From Propionicimonas sp. (GTDB taxonomy: Bacteria > Actinomycetota > Actinomycetes > Propionibacteriales > Propionibacteriaceae): 10,034 nucleotides of DNA. The first letter of the stretch is position 1, and each line of letters starts with the position of its first letter. A program made the position numbers and the translations under genes. The notes beneath the pieces were generated by a model. It was not told the origin of the DNA and did no database searches. It saw only the letters and a list, made by a program, of their open reading frames with translations. Below, piece after piece: positions 1 to 6,628 of the stretch. The DNA lies in contig JAVHXR010000066.1 in NCBI GenBank assembly GCA_031119515.1, forward strand, positions 1-10,034, read 5' to 3'.

Positions 1-407
1 CCGGTGGGCTGGCGGTCGCCGGCTCGTTCGTCGTCTTCGCCGGCGTCACCCCTGCCAGCCAGTGGTGGCACCTGCTGGGCGCCAACCTGCTGATGAGCCT
101 CGGCCTGGCGTTCATGTTCACCCCGCTGTTCACCACCGCGCTCGGCGCGCTCCCGCACCACCTGCGCAGCTACGGGTCGGCAACCGTGGGCACCGTCCAG
201 CAGGTCGCCGGCGCCGCCGGGACCGCCCTCTTCGTGACCATCATGTCCACCGTCGCCGCGACCGCGGCCGGCACCCCCGAGGAGGCCCTGGCGGCCGGCG
301 CCCGGACGGCGTTCGCCGTGGTCGGGGTGATCTGGCTGGCCGGGGTTGTGCTGGGCGGCTTCCTCACCAAGCCGGAGGGCGCCGCGGACGGCCCGCCCGC
401 CCATTGA
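1..407 (+). CDS. MFS multidrug exporter, DHA2 (EmrB/QacA/LmrB-like) family, C-terminal part
   Basis: This is the last 135 residues of a drug/H+ antiporter of the major facilitator superfamily; the start lies left of the window and the first full codon is at position 3. It shows hydrophobic membrane helices at about visible residues 1-16, 24-45, 62-83 and 95-116, separated by short loops. The stretch around visible residues 55-75 (SYGSA, then GTVQQVAGAAGTALF) is the pattern typical of the last helices of 14-TM DHA2 exporters such as LmrB. The protein ends in a short hydrophilic tail (KPEG to PPAH), so it is probably complete at the C-terminus. Family knowledge: these proteins expel antibiotics or dyes using the proton gradient. 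The substrate cannot be read from this fragment. Its stop codon is 34 nt before the Nudix gene. Confidence 0.88.
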   Translation, partial: GGLAVAGSFVVFAGVTPASQWWHLLGANLLMSLGLAFMFTPLFTTALGALPHHLRSYGSATVGTVQQVAGAAGTALFVTIMSTVAATAAGTPEEALAAGARTAFAVVGVIWLAGVVLGGFLTKPEGAADGPPAH

Positions 408-429
408 CGCACCGGCCCCCGGGCGTCGC

Positions 430-435
430 TAGGCT
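430..435 (+). promoter_or_regulatory. -10 hexamer of a leaderless promoter for the Nudix gene
   Basis: TAGGCT lies exactly 6 nt before the GTG at 442, which would put transcription start on the start codon itself. There is no Shine-Dalgarno sequence in the gap. A TTGACG at 404-409 overlaps the stop codon of the MFS gene, but it is 20 nt away from the hexamer, longer than usual for a -35 element, so I do not count on it. Confidence 0.5.
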
Positions 436-441
436 GGCGGC

Positions 442-927
442 GTGCCGACCCCTGACTTCATCCTCCGGCTCCGCGAGAAGGTCGGCCACGACCGGCTCTG
501 GCTTTCGGGTGCGACCGCGGTCGTGCTGCGGGACACCGCGGCCGGCCGGGCGGTGCTGCTGGTCCAGCGGACGGACGACCGCAGCTGGACTCCCGTAAGC
601 GGGATCGTCGACCCGGGCGAACACCCGCACCACGCGGCGCTCCGCGAGGTCGTCGAGGAGACCGGGGTCACAGCGGAGGTCGAGGCGCTGGCCTGGCTGA
701 CGGTCACCGAGGTGATCACCTACCCCAACGGCGACGAGACCGAGTACATCGACCACGTCTTCCGCTGCCGCTGGGTCGCGGGCGAACCGGCGCCGGGCGA
801 CGACGAGGCGGTGCAGGCGTCCTTCTTCCCGGTGGACGCCCTGCCGCCGATGGCGCCGCGGCACCTGGACGCGATCCGGGTCGCGCTGGCCGGAGAGCCT
901 GGCACGCGGCTCGGCCCGTTGCGCTGA
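442..927 (+). CDS. Nudix hydrolase, 161 residues
   Basis: A cytoplasmic Nudix pyrophosphohydrolase, which cleaves a nucleoside diphosphate linked to another moiety using Mg2+ or Mn2+. The Nudix box is complete: G54, E60, R68-E69, E72-E73 and G75 fit GX5EX7REUXEEXGU without a mismatch, E72/E73 being the usual metal ligands. The box sits in a beta-rich core (about residues 20-150), and the whole length is normal for a single-domain member. The substrate cannot be told from sequence: a house-cleaning role on damaged nucleotides, an NADH-type or a sugar-nucleotide substrate are all open. GTG at 442 was chosen because a -10 hexamer precedes it by 6 nt and the fold starts soon after. The next gene has its own promoter, so this looks like a single-gene transcript. 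Confidence 0.93.
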   Translation: MPTPDFILRLREKVGHDRLWLSGATAVVLRDTAAGRAVLLVQRTDDRSWTPVSGIVDPGEHPHHAALREVVEETGVTAEVEALAWLTVTEVITYPNGDETEYIDHVFRCRWVAGEPAPGDDEAVQASFFPVDALPPMAPRHLDAIRVALAGEPGTRLGPLR

Positions 928-944
928 GCCCGTGCCCGGCCGCC

Positions 945-973
945 TTGGCACCGCCACCGCCAGACGGCATAGT
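945..973 (+). promoter_or_regulatory. Promoter (-35 and -10) for the DUF664/antiporter operon
   Basis: TTGGCA (945-950), a 17-nt spacer, then CATAGT (968-973), with 6 nt to the ATG at 980. This is a near-consensus housekeeping-sigma promoter that would start the message on the A of the ATG. It settles the start codon: an upstream in-frame ATG at 932 lies before the promoter and would not be transcribed from it. Confidence 0.65.
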
Positions 974-979
974 CGGCCC

Positions 980-1573
980 ATGGACGACACCAAGGCCGCT
1001 CTGCTGACCAGGCTGCAGGGGCTTCGCCGGGACCTGCTGTTCAAGCTGGACGGACTGGACGAGTACCAGGTGCGGCGCCCGATGACCCCGACCGGCACGA
1101 ACCTGCTCGGGCTGGTCAAGCACACCGCCAGCGTGGAGCTCGGCTACTTCACCGAGGTCTTCGGACGCGACCCAGGCTGGGAGTTGCCGTGGTTCGCCGG
1201 TGACGCCGAGCCGGACGCCGACCTGTGGGTGACGCCGGGCGAGTCCCGTCAGGACATCCTCGACCTCCATCACCACAGCGCGCGGGTCAGCGATGCCACG
1301 ATCACGCAACTCCCCCTGGACGCCCCCGGCGAGGTGCCCTGGTGGCCGCCGGAGCGGCGCCGGGTCACGCTGGCGCAGATCCTGACCCACATGCTGGTCG
1401 AGACCGCCCGCCACACCGGCCAGGCCGATATCGTCCGCGAATCCATCGACGCCCGAGCGGGACTCGGCGCCGACGACCAGAACCTGACCCCGCGCACCCC
1501 GGCGCAGTGGCAGGAACATGTCGCCCGGATCGAGGCCGCGGCCCGGGCCGCGGTGGAGAGGGGACAGGAGTAG
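980..1573 (+). CDS. DinB/DUF664 family protein (mycothiol-transferase-like), 197 residues
   Basis: A member of the DinB/YfiT-like four-helix-bundle metalloenzymes, of the DUF664 branch common in actinobacteria, where some members transfer mycothiol to electrophiles. Recognised from the order of conserved blocks: an N-terminal GLDEYQVRRP-type segment (25-34), LLGLVKHTASVE (42-53), and LTHMLVETARHTGQADIVRE (136-154). Presumed metal ligands are H48 and the E141/H145 pair. Many DUF664 proteins have a His where this one has Q148, but Q at that place is common elsewhere in DinB proteins. The start is ATG 980, which directly follows a good leaderless promoter. Its stop is 3 nt from the antiporter's GTG and its last codons carry the antiporter's Shine-Dalgarno, so the two are co-transcribed. 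The substrate is unknown; a role in detoxification is inferred from family only. Confidence 0.88.
   Translation: MDDTKAALLTRLQGLRRDLLFKLDGLDEYQVRRPMTPTGTNLLGLVKHTASVELGYFTEVFGRDPGWELPWFAGDAEPDADLWVTPGESRQDILDLHHHSARVSDATITQLPLDAPGEVPWWPPERRRVTLAQILTHMLVETARHTGQADIVRESIDARAGLGADDQNLTPRTPAQWQEHVARIEAAARAAVERGQE
1566..1570 (+). promoter_or_regulatory. Shine-Dalgarno of the antiporter gene, inside the DUF664 gene
   Basis: AGGAG ends 6 nt before the GTG at 1577 and is formed by the last two codons of the upstream gene. It supports the GTG start, and it supports coupled translation of the two genes. It is one of only two clear Shine-Dalgarno sites in the window. Confidence 0.7.
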
Positions 1574-1576
1574 GGC

Positions 1577-3301
1577 GTGGAGAATGTGCTGCTGATCGCG
1601 GTCGCGGGGGTGGCGTTCGTCGTCCTGGTCACCGCGCTCGCTCCCAGGGTCGGCGTCGCCGCGCCGCTGCTGCTGGTGGTGCTCGGGATCGGGATCAGCT
1701 TCCTGCCGGTCGTCGAGGCGATCGAGGTGGAGCCCGAACTCATCCTCGGAGTGATCCTGCCGCCGCTGCTCTACTCCGCGGCGGTGAACATCCCGGCCAT
1801 GGAGTTCCGCCGCGACCTGCCGCTGATCTCGGGGTTCTCGGTCCTGCTGGTGTTCGCCTCCGCGTTCGTGGTGGGGCTGCTGATGACCTGGCTGATCCCT
1901 GACCTGCCGTTGCCGGTCGGGATCGCGCTGGGTGCGATCGTCAGCCCGACGGACGCGGTGGCGACCGGGATCGCGAAGAAGGCCGGGCTCTCGACCCGGC
2001 TGGCGACCGTCCTCGAGGGCGAGAGCCTGCTGAACGACGCGTCGGCGCTGGTCCTGCTCCGCTCCGCGATCGCCGCCGTCGGGGCAGCTCTGGCGGTGTG
2101 GGAGGTCGGGCTGTGGTTCCTCTACGCCGTCGTGATGGCGCTCGTGATCGGATACCTCGTCGGGCGGGTGGCGGACTGGGTGTCCGCCCGGCTCCGGACG
2201 CCGAGCCTGGTCGTGGCGGTGTCGCTCATCATCCCGTTCGTCGCCTACCTGCCGGCCGAGCACCTCGGCGCCTCCGGCCTGGTCGCCACCGTCGTCGCCG
2301 GGCTGGTGATCGGCCGGCGATCGCCGGAGTCGCTGTCGCCGCAGACCCGGCTGACCAGCGAGGCGGTGTGGCGCACCATCGAGCTGCTGCTGGAGAGCGC
2401 GATCTTCCTGCTGATGGGGCTGGAACTGTTCGCCCTGGTCGAGGACGTCGTGGCCGAGCACGACAGCATCACCGCCGCCGTCCAGCTCGGCGCGATCGCC
2501 GCGACGGCGGTGATCGGGGTCCGGATCGTCTTCGTCGCGTGCTCGCTGTGGCTGCTCGCCCGGCGGGAGCGGCGGGCCGTCGCCCGCCGGGACCGGCTCG
2601 GGGAGTTCCAGGAGAAGCTGGACGAGCGGCTGGCCCTGGTGCCGGTGGCGACCGACGAGCGGGGAGCGGCGCTGCGGGAGCGGGGCGCGCGGCTCCAGGC
2701 CATGATCAACCGGCGGCTCAGCGATATCGACTACCTGGCGGCCGAGCGCTTCGGCTGGCGGGAAGGGGCCGTGCTGGTTTGGGCCGGGATGCGCGGCGCG
2801 ATCACGCTGGCCGCCGCCCAGTCGCTGCCGACCGGCACCCCGCACCGCTCGCTGCTGATCCTGATCGCGTTCGTGGTCGCAGCCGGGACCCTGCTGCTGC
2901 AGGGCAGCACGCTCCAGGCCCTGGCCAGCCGTCTCGGCCTGACCGGCCACGGCGGGGCGGACGCTGGCCAGCGGCTCGCCCTCGAGTCGGAGCTCGCCCG
3001 GGTGGCGAACGCCCGGCTGGACGAGCCCGGCCTGGCGCGGGCCGACGGCGCCCCGTACTCGCCGGCGACGATCGGCTACGTCCGCCGGATCGTCGCCGAG
3101 ACGGCCCCGGCCTACGCGGCCGAGGACGCCCGCGAGATCCAGGGCGAGAGCCTCGACCTGCAACTCGACCTGATCCGTGCCCAGCGACGGGCACTGATCG
3201 ACCTGCGCGACATCGGGAGCTTCCCCTCCGCCCTGCTGGACGATTTGCTGCGCGCGCTGGACGCGAGGGAGCTCGGCCTGGAGCTACGCCGGGTCGACTG
3301 A
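1577..3301 (+). CDS. Na+(or K+)/H+ antiporter, CPA1 family, 574 residues
   Basis: An inner-membrane cation/proton exchanger of the CPA1 (NhaP/YjcE-like) family, for pH and salt homeostasis. About twelve hydrophobic segments span residues 2-465. The family signatures are present: SPTDAVAT (123-130), LEGESLLNDA (146-155) with the ion-binding N153-D154 pair, and WAGMRGAITLAAA (402-414). Two extra parts are notable. Residues 329-392 form a highly charged, probably helical insertion (rich in Arg, Glu and Asp) just before the WAGMRG helix. Residues 466-574 form a helical cytoplasmic tail ending in the LIDLRD and LDARELGLE pattern seen in relatives. The GTG start has a Shine-Dalgarno 6 nt away. It is the second gene of an operon with the DUF664 gene. 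Its 3' end overlaps the convergent solenoid gene by 18 nt. The transported ion is not readable. Confidence 0.93.
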   Translation: MENVLLIAVAGVAFVVLVTALAPRVGVAAPLLLVVLGIGISFLPVVEAIEVEPELILGVILPPLLYSAAVNIPAMEFRRDLPLISGFSVLLVFASAFVVGLLMTWLIPDLPLPVGIALGAIVSPTDAVATGIAKKAGLSTRLATVLEGESLLNDASALVLLRSAIAAVGAALAVWEVGLWFLYAVVMALVIGYLVGRVADWVSARLRTPSLVVAVSLIIPFVAYLPAEHLGASGLVATVVAGLVIGRRSPESLSPQTRLTSEAVWRTIELLLESAIFLLMGLELFALVEDVVAEHDSITAAVQLGAIAATAVIGVRIVFVACSLWLLARRERRAVARRDRLGEFQEKLDERLALVPVATDERGAALRERGARLQAMINRRLSDIDYLAAERFGWREGAVLVWAGMRGAITLAAAQSLPTGTPHRSLLILIAFVVAAGTLLLQGSTLQALASRLGLTGHGGADAGQRLALESELARVANARLDEPGLARADGAPYSPATIGYVRRIVAETAPAYAAEDAREIQGESLDLQLDLIRAQRRALIDLRDIGSFPSALLDDLLRALDARELGLELRRVD

Positions 3302-5689
3302 GGCCGGCAGGCCGGCGGCGTCCTCGGCCCGCTGGCGGGCACGTCGTCCCTTGTCGGGGGGTGACGGCGGGGCGAACGTCCCCAGGTGGTGGGCGCGCAG
3401 CAGCAGCCGTGACGTCCGCAGCGACTTGGAGCGGCCCGACAACGGCGCCGGCGACTCCTCGCGGCTGAGCTCGACCACCCCTACCTTCAGGTTGCGGGCG
3501 AACGGCATCAGCATCAGCAGCACGCCGAGCGCCAGCACCGTCACCCGGATCGTGTCCGACTCCGGGCCGGGAAGCCTGCCCCACAGCGCCAGCGCGGCGA
3601 TCACGCCGCCGACGACGAAGAAGACGAGGTTCTGGGCGATCGTGGTCCAGCGCGACCAGCGGTAGGAGATCATCAGCGCCGCAAGTCGGGAGGCCTCGTC
3701 CCGCTCGGGGAGGTGGCGGACCTGGTGCAGCAGCCGCCGCCAGCGGGTGCCCTGCAGCCGGCGGCAGCACGGCCGGGTGATGCCGCGCAGGTGCTGCAGC
3801 AGGTCCTGGGCGTCGTCGACGAGCTTGGCGTCGGCCCGCAGGCCCAGCCGGTCCATGCTCTCCTGGGCCAGGATCGCGGCGTGCAGGCCGCGGCGGCAGA
3901 TCTCGGCGAACAGCCGCGGGGTGAGCGGCTCGGAGCCGACGCCGTCCGGCACACCCCCGGTCAGCAGGTAGGTGCGGGTCGCCAGGTGGGTGTCCGCCAC
4001 CTGCCGGTAGTCGGCCACGGCCAGCATGAGCTGCTGGACGTTCTCGACAGAGTTCTTGTTGCCGTCGAAGTCGTCGGCCATCGCCAGCGCGGCCTCGAAC
4101 TCGGCCTCGGCCTGGATCGTGCGGGCCAGGACGTGGCCGCCCACCGCCTCGGTGATCGCCATCGACTCCCGCAGCGCCAGCCGGTAGTCCCCGGCGATCA
4201 GGTACGCCTGGGCGTCGAGCACCCGCAGGTCGAGATCGTGGCGGCGTTGCGGCAGCACCTCCTCCAGCAGCCTGCGGGCGGTCAGGTCGAAGCCGTTGCG
4301 AAGCGCCAGCATCGCCGCCAGCACCTTGACCGTCCACGGGTCGTCCGCCGTCAGCGGCTCGTCCGCCAGCAGGGCGCTGGCGAGGTCGTCGTCGCCGGCG
4401 AGCAGCGCCAGCCGGACCTTCTGGCGCGAGCTGACCGTCCGGTCCGCCCGGGTGAGCAGTTCGCGGGCCGCTGCCTGGCCGCGGTACCGGGCCGCCGACG
4501 GCGGCCCGAACACGTCCGCCGTTCGCTTGCGCGGGCTGACACCCACGCCGAGGTCGTCCGCGGTGTTGCCCCACTGCGCGGACACCCACAGGCAGGCCTC
4601 GGCGTAGGTGGTGTCGTACGGGCCGCCGGAGTCGAGTTCTCGCAGCCGTTCGAGGATCTCCTCGGCCTCGTCGCGCCCGACCAGCAGCAGTCGCACCCGC
4701 AGGATGGAGCGCTGCAGGCCCGACTCGAGCTTGGTCTCGTCGACCGCCTGCGAGGCCCGCAGGTGCTCCCAGCCGTCGGCGTAACGGCCCTGTTGGGAGG
4801 CCAGCCGGTAGGCGAGCAGGTGGAAGGTGTGCCGCCAGTGGTCGGGGCTGGCGGCCTCGCGTCCTGGCAGTGCCCACGGCTCCCCGGCCCCGCTCCGGTC
4901 ATCCAGCGCTGCGAGGGTGCCGCTGCAGGCGGCGTCCGCCTCGGCGAACCGCCCGACGTCGGTCATTGCCTGGATCCACCGGGAGCGGTCCTCCAGCTCC
5001 AGCGACCTGGCGCCCCTGCCCCAGACCGCCGCCAGTTCGTCGAACCGTGCCACCGCGCCGGCGAAGTCGTCCAGTTCGCAGGCCGCCACCGCGGAGACCA
5101 GGACGGCGTCCGAGCTCGCCTCGACCTGCGCGATCAGGTCGAGGGCGAGGCCGGGGTTGTCCCCGGCAAGCAGGTCGGCGGCCAGCAGCGTCGACTCCGG
5201 CCCGGCGGCGGCGAACCTGACCAGGGCCTGCTCGAACTCCTGGTAGCTGCCGACCGGCGAACTCGCCCGGCGCCCGGCGCGGTAGAACCGGTCGAGCAGG
5301 CCGATCATCCGCCGGCCCTCGGCGTCGGTGCGCGGGCCGGGGCCGACCATCCGCAACGCCGTCCCCCACGCCTGGCGGGCGAGCTCTGCGTCCTCGACGA
5401 TCCCGGTGGCGGCGGCGCGCTGCCACAGTTCGGCGGCGACGAACTCGACGATGTCCTGGTCGTCGGGGAAGTCGTCGACCAGGCGCTGGAGCTCGCCCGG
5501 TTCCTTGACCGCGCCGGCGCTGCGCAGCGAGGCCACCCACTCTCTGGCGTCGGCCGGTTCGAGCGCACCGAGCTCGCGAAGCCGGGCGAAGGTGGCGTCG
5601 GCGGCGGTGAAGTCGGCTGACTCGACGCTGCGGCGCGCGGCAGCGCGCAGTGCCGCGGCATCGACCGCGCTCGCTCCCGACCCTCTCAT
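3284..5689 (-). CDS. Unrecognised 801-residue TPR-like solenoid protein with two C-terminal membrane helices
   Basis: I do not recognise this family. Residues 1 to about 670 are almost all short amphipathic helices, rich in Ala, Leu, Arg, Glu and Asp, with helix pairs of TPR type (for example around ADFTAADATFARLRELGAL and DFAGAVARFDELAAVWG). No catalytic motif, nucleotide-binding loop, signal peptide or DNA-binding motif is visible. Two membrane helices follow at about 685-704 and 712-731, separated by a short loop holding GPESD, so both ends should be cytoplasmic. The last 70 residues are basic and Ser/Pro-rich. The likely picture is a membrane-anchored cytoplasmic scaffold; this is inference. 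ATG 5689 was chosen because GGAGG lies 4 nt upstream; an in-frame GTG at 5788 would add 33 residues but has no ribosome site and runs through the intergenic dyad. Codon use matches its neighbours. It is divergent from the DUF2199 gene and convergent with the antiporter. Confidence 0.85.
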   Translation of the reverse strand: MRGSGASAVDAAALRAAARRSVESADFTAADATFARLRELGALEPADAREWVASLRSAGAVKEPGELQRLVDDFPDDQDIVEFVAAELWQRAAATGIVEDAELARQAWGTALRMVGPGPRTDAEGRRMIGLLDRFYRAGRRASSPVGSYQEFEQALVRFAAAGPESTLLAADLLAGDNPGLALDLIAQVEASSDAVLVSAVAACELDDFAGAVARFDELAAVWGRGARSLELEDRSRWIQAMTDVGRFAEADAACSGTLAALDDRSGAGEPWALPGREAASPDHWRHTFHLLAYRLASQQGRYADGWEHLRASQAVDETKLESGLQRSILRVRLLLVGRDEAEEILERLRELDSGGPYDTTYAEACLWVSAQWGNTADDLGVGVSPRKRTADVFGPPSAARYRGQAAARELLTRADRTVSSRQKVRLALLAGDDDLASALLADEPLTADDPWTVKVLAAMLALRNGFDLTARRLLEEVLPQRRHDLDLRVLDAQAYLIAGDYRLALRESMAITEAVGGHVLARTIQAEAEFEAALAMADDFDGNKNSVENVQQLMLAVADYRQVADTHLATRTYLLTGGVPDGVGSEPLTPRLFAEICRRGLHAAILAQESMDRLGLRADAKLVDDAQDLLQHLRGITRPCCRRLQGTRWRRLLHQVRHLPERDEASRLAALMISYRWSRWTTIAQNLVFFVVGGVIAALALWGRLPGPESDTIRVTVLALGVLLMLMPFARNLKVGVVELSREESPAPLSGRSKSLRTSRLLLRAHHLGTFAPPSPPDKGRRARQRAEDAAGLPASVDPA

Positions 5690-5702
5690 CGCTCCTCCCC
5701 CC
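5690..5702 (-). promoter_or_regulatory. Strong Shine-Dalgarno of the solenoid gene
   Basis: On the minus strand a run of six G is followed by AGGAG and CG directly before ATG 5689; the GGAGG core (5698-5694) is 4 nt from the start. It decides the start codon, and it shows that this gene has a leader, unlike most neighbours. Confidence 0.65.
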
Positions 5703-5715
5703 TGCGTGATTGTGC

Positions 5716-5743
5716 GTGCCTGCACGGCGCGATCGGCAGGCAC
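5716..5743. promoter_or_regulatory. Perfect 8-bp inverted repeat, possible operator, in the divergent intergenic region
   Basis: GTGCCTGC (5716-5723) and GCAGGCAC (5736-5743) are exact reverse complements separated by 12 nt, so half-site centres are 20 bp apart, about two helical turns. The site lies 27-54 bp upstream of the solenoid start codon and about 90 bp from the DUF2199 start. That position suits a dimeric regulator acting on the solenoid gene, or an RNA hairpin in its leader. No regulator gene is nearby, so the role is inferred only. Confidence 0.4.
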
Positions 5744-5819
5744 AAGAATTGCTACCTGTGAGTCCTCGTCCGGGGGACTGGATTTCACCGATTCAGACCC
5801 GCGCGCTCGCGGCCTCCGC

Positions 5820-5825
5820 GAGAAT
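5820..5825 (+). promoter_or_regulatory. Weak -10-like hexamer before the DUF2199 gene
   Basis: GAGAAT lies 7 nt before ATG 5833. It misses the first T of the TANNNT pattern and I see no -35 partner, but it keeps the spacing seen at six other genes here and there is no Shine-Dalgarno. It favours ATG 5833 over the in-frame ATG at 5824, which overlaps it. Confidence 0.3.
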
Positions 5826-5832
5826 GGTCGGC

Positions 5833-6357
5833 ATGATCCCCGCCGGGGGCGGCACTCCCCCGCCGTGCCCCGAGTGCCACCAGATCCACCTCGACGTGAC
5901 CCCGCTGCTGGGTCCGTCGGCGCCGGACGACTGGCTCGCCGTGTCCGAGGGGGAGCGGCTCGAGGCCGAGCTGACCCCGGACATCTGCATCCTCACCGAC
6001 GACGGCAGGACGCGGCACTTCGTCCGCGGGCACATCCAGCTTCCGGTCACCGACGGCTACCCGCCGGTGTTCGTCTGGTCGGTCTGGGTGGAGCTGGACG
6101 AGGAGTCGATGGGACGGGTGGCGAGGTCGTGGAGCAACCCGAACCGGGCGGCGATCCCGCCGATCGAGGGGCGGCTGGCCAACGAACTCCCCTACGAGCA
6201 CCCCACCCGCGGCCTGGCCATCACCGTGCACACCCGGGACCCGGGCCTGGTGCCGCTGCTGATGGTGTCGGACGCCCACGCGCTCACGATCGAGCAGCGG
6301 GAGGGGATCTCGATCCACCGGGTTGCCGAGCTTGGCTCCCGGTTGCAGCGCCAGTAG
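5833..6357 (+). CDS. DUF2199 family protein, 174 residues
   Basis: A soluble protein of the DUF2199 family, whose function is unknown. The family pattern is clear: an N-terminal CPECHQIH (C12, C15, H16, H19, possibly a metal-binding knuckle), then ELTPDICIL (46-54), FVRGHIQLPV (63-72), FVWSVWVEL (80-88), ITVHTR near 132-137 and a C-terminal EQREGISIHRV pattern near 156-166. Length is normal. No membrane segment or signal peptide is visible. ATG 5833 was chosen because it is 7 nt after a -10-like hexamer; ATG 5824, three codons upstream, is the alternative and changes only the first residues. It is divergent from the solenoid gene. Its stop codon overlaps the -10 hexamer of the next gene. Confidence 0.85.
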   Translation: MIPAGGGTPPPCPECHQIHLDVTPLLGPSAPDDWLAVSEGERLEAELTPDICILTDDGRTRHFVRGHIQLPVTDGYPPVFVWSVWVELDEESMGRVARSWSNPNRAAIPPIEGRLANELPYEHPTRGLAITVHTRDPGLVPLLMVSDAHALTIEQREGISIHRVAELGSRLQRQ

Positions 6358-6360
6358 CCT
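6332..6360 (+). promoter_or_regulatory. Promoter of the DUF6191-like gene, inside the 3' end of the DUF2199 gene
   Basis: TTGGCT (6332-6337), a 17-nt spacer and TAGCCT (6355-6360), then 6 nt to GTG 6367. Spacing is ideal on both sides. The TAG of the -10 hexamer is also the DUF2199 stop codon, and the -35 lies within its coding sequence. Confidence 0.6.
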
Positions 6361-6366
6361 GACGAG

Positions 6367-6606
6367 GTGACGGGGTTCTTCGAGATCTTCCAGCCCGGCT
6401 TGCGCCACCAGCGCGAGCAGGAGGATCTCGACAAGGTGCTCGTCGTCGAGGCTGACAAGGGCGGATCCGGCCCGCAGCCGCTCGACCTGGACTCCGGCTC
6501 GGTCGTGTTGCGGATGCCGGCCCGCGATCGCGCGGAGCCGGATCCGGCCGGCCAGGACGAGGACCTGGGCGGCGACGACACTCCGCTGCCGGACACCACG
6601 CCGTAG
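6367..6606 (+). CDS. Small DUF6191-like protein, 79 residues
   Basis: A short, very acidic, soluble protein. The N-terminus FFEIFQPGLRHQREQED (residues 4-20) and the later SGPQPLDLDSGSVVLR (residues 34-49) fit the pattern I associate with the actinobacterial DUF6191 family, whose function is unknown; the assignment is from memory of the motif and is moderate. After residue 50 the sequence is a low-complexity Asp/Glu/Pro tail that is probably disordered. GTG 6367 was chosen because a well-spaced promoter would start the message exactly there; there is no Shine-Dalgarno. It begins 9 nt after the DUF2199 stop, so read-through from that gene is also possible. It is convergent with the patatin gene, 22 nt away. 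Confidence 0.75.
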   Translation: MTGFFEIFQPGLRHQREQEDLDKVLVVEADKGGSGPQPLDLDSGSVVLRMPARDRAEPDPAGQDEDLGGDDTPLPDTTP

Positions 6607-6628
6607 GTTCCGCCCGCCCCGGCACACG

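Noticed and set aside
404..435. TTGACG at 404-409 as the -35 of the Nudix promoter
   Set aside because: The 20-nt gap to the -10 hexamer is outside the usual 16-18 nt range; the resemblance may be chance because it is formed by the MFS stop codon.
932..979. An upstream ATG at 932 adding 16 residues to the DUF664 protein
   Set aside because: The promoter at 945-973 lies inside this extension, the added residues do not match the family's start, and ATG 980 is ideally placed after the -10.
716..3163. An 815-codon open frame on the minus strand across the Nudix, DUF664 and antiporter genes
   Set aside because: The translation is low-complexity (Arg, Gly, Asp, Gln, Pro) with no fold-like pattern, and the plus-strand genes beneath it have clear family motifs. 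Long antisense frames are expected in such GC-rich DNA.
3713..5620. A 635-codon plus-strand open frame opposite the solenoid gene
   Set aside because: Its composition (Gly, Val, Gln, Arg) is what antisense reading of helix-rich, Ala/Leu/Glu-rich code gives. The minus-strand reading has regular amphipathic helices, two membrane helices and a ribosome site.
5690..5788. A 33-residue N-terminal extension of the solenoid protein from GTG 5788
   Set aside because: It has no ribosome site, no signal peptide, and it would run through the intergenic dyad. ATG 5689 has a strong Shine-Dalgarno.
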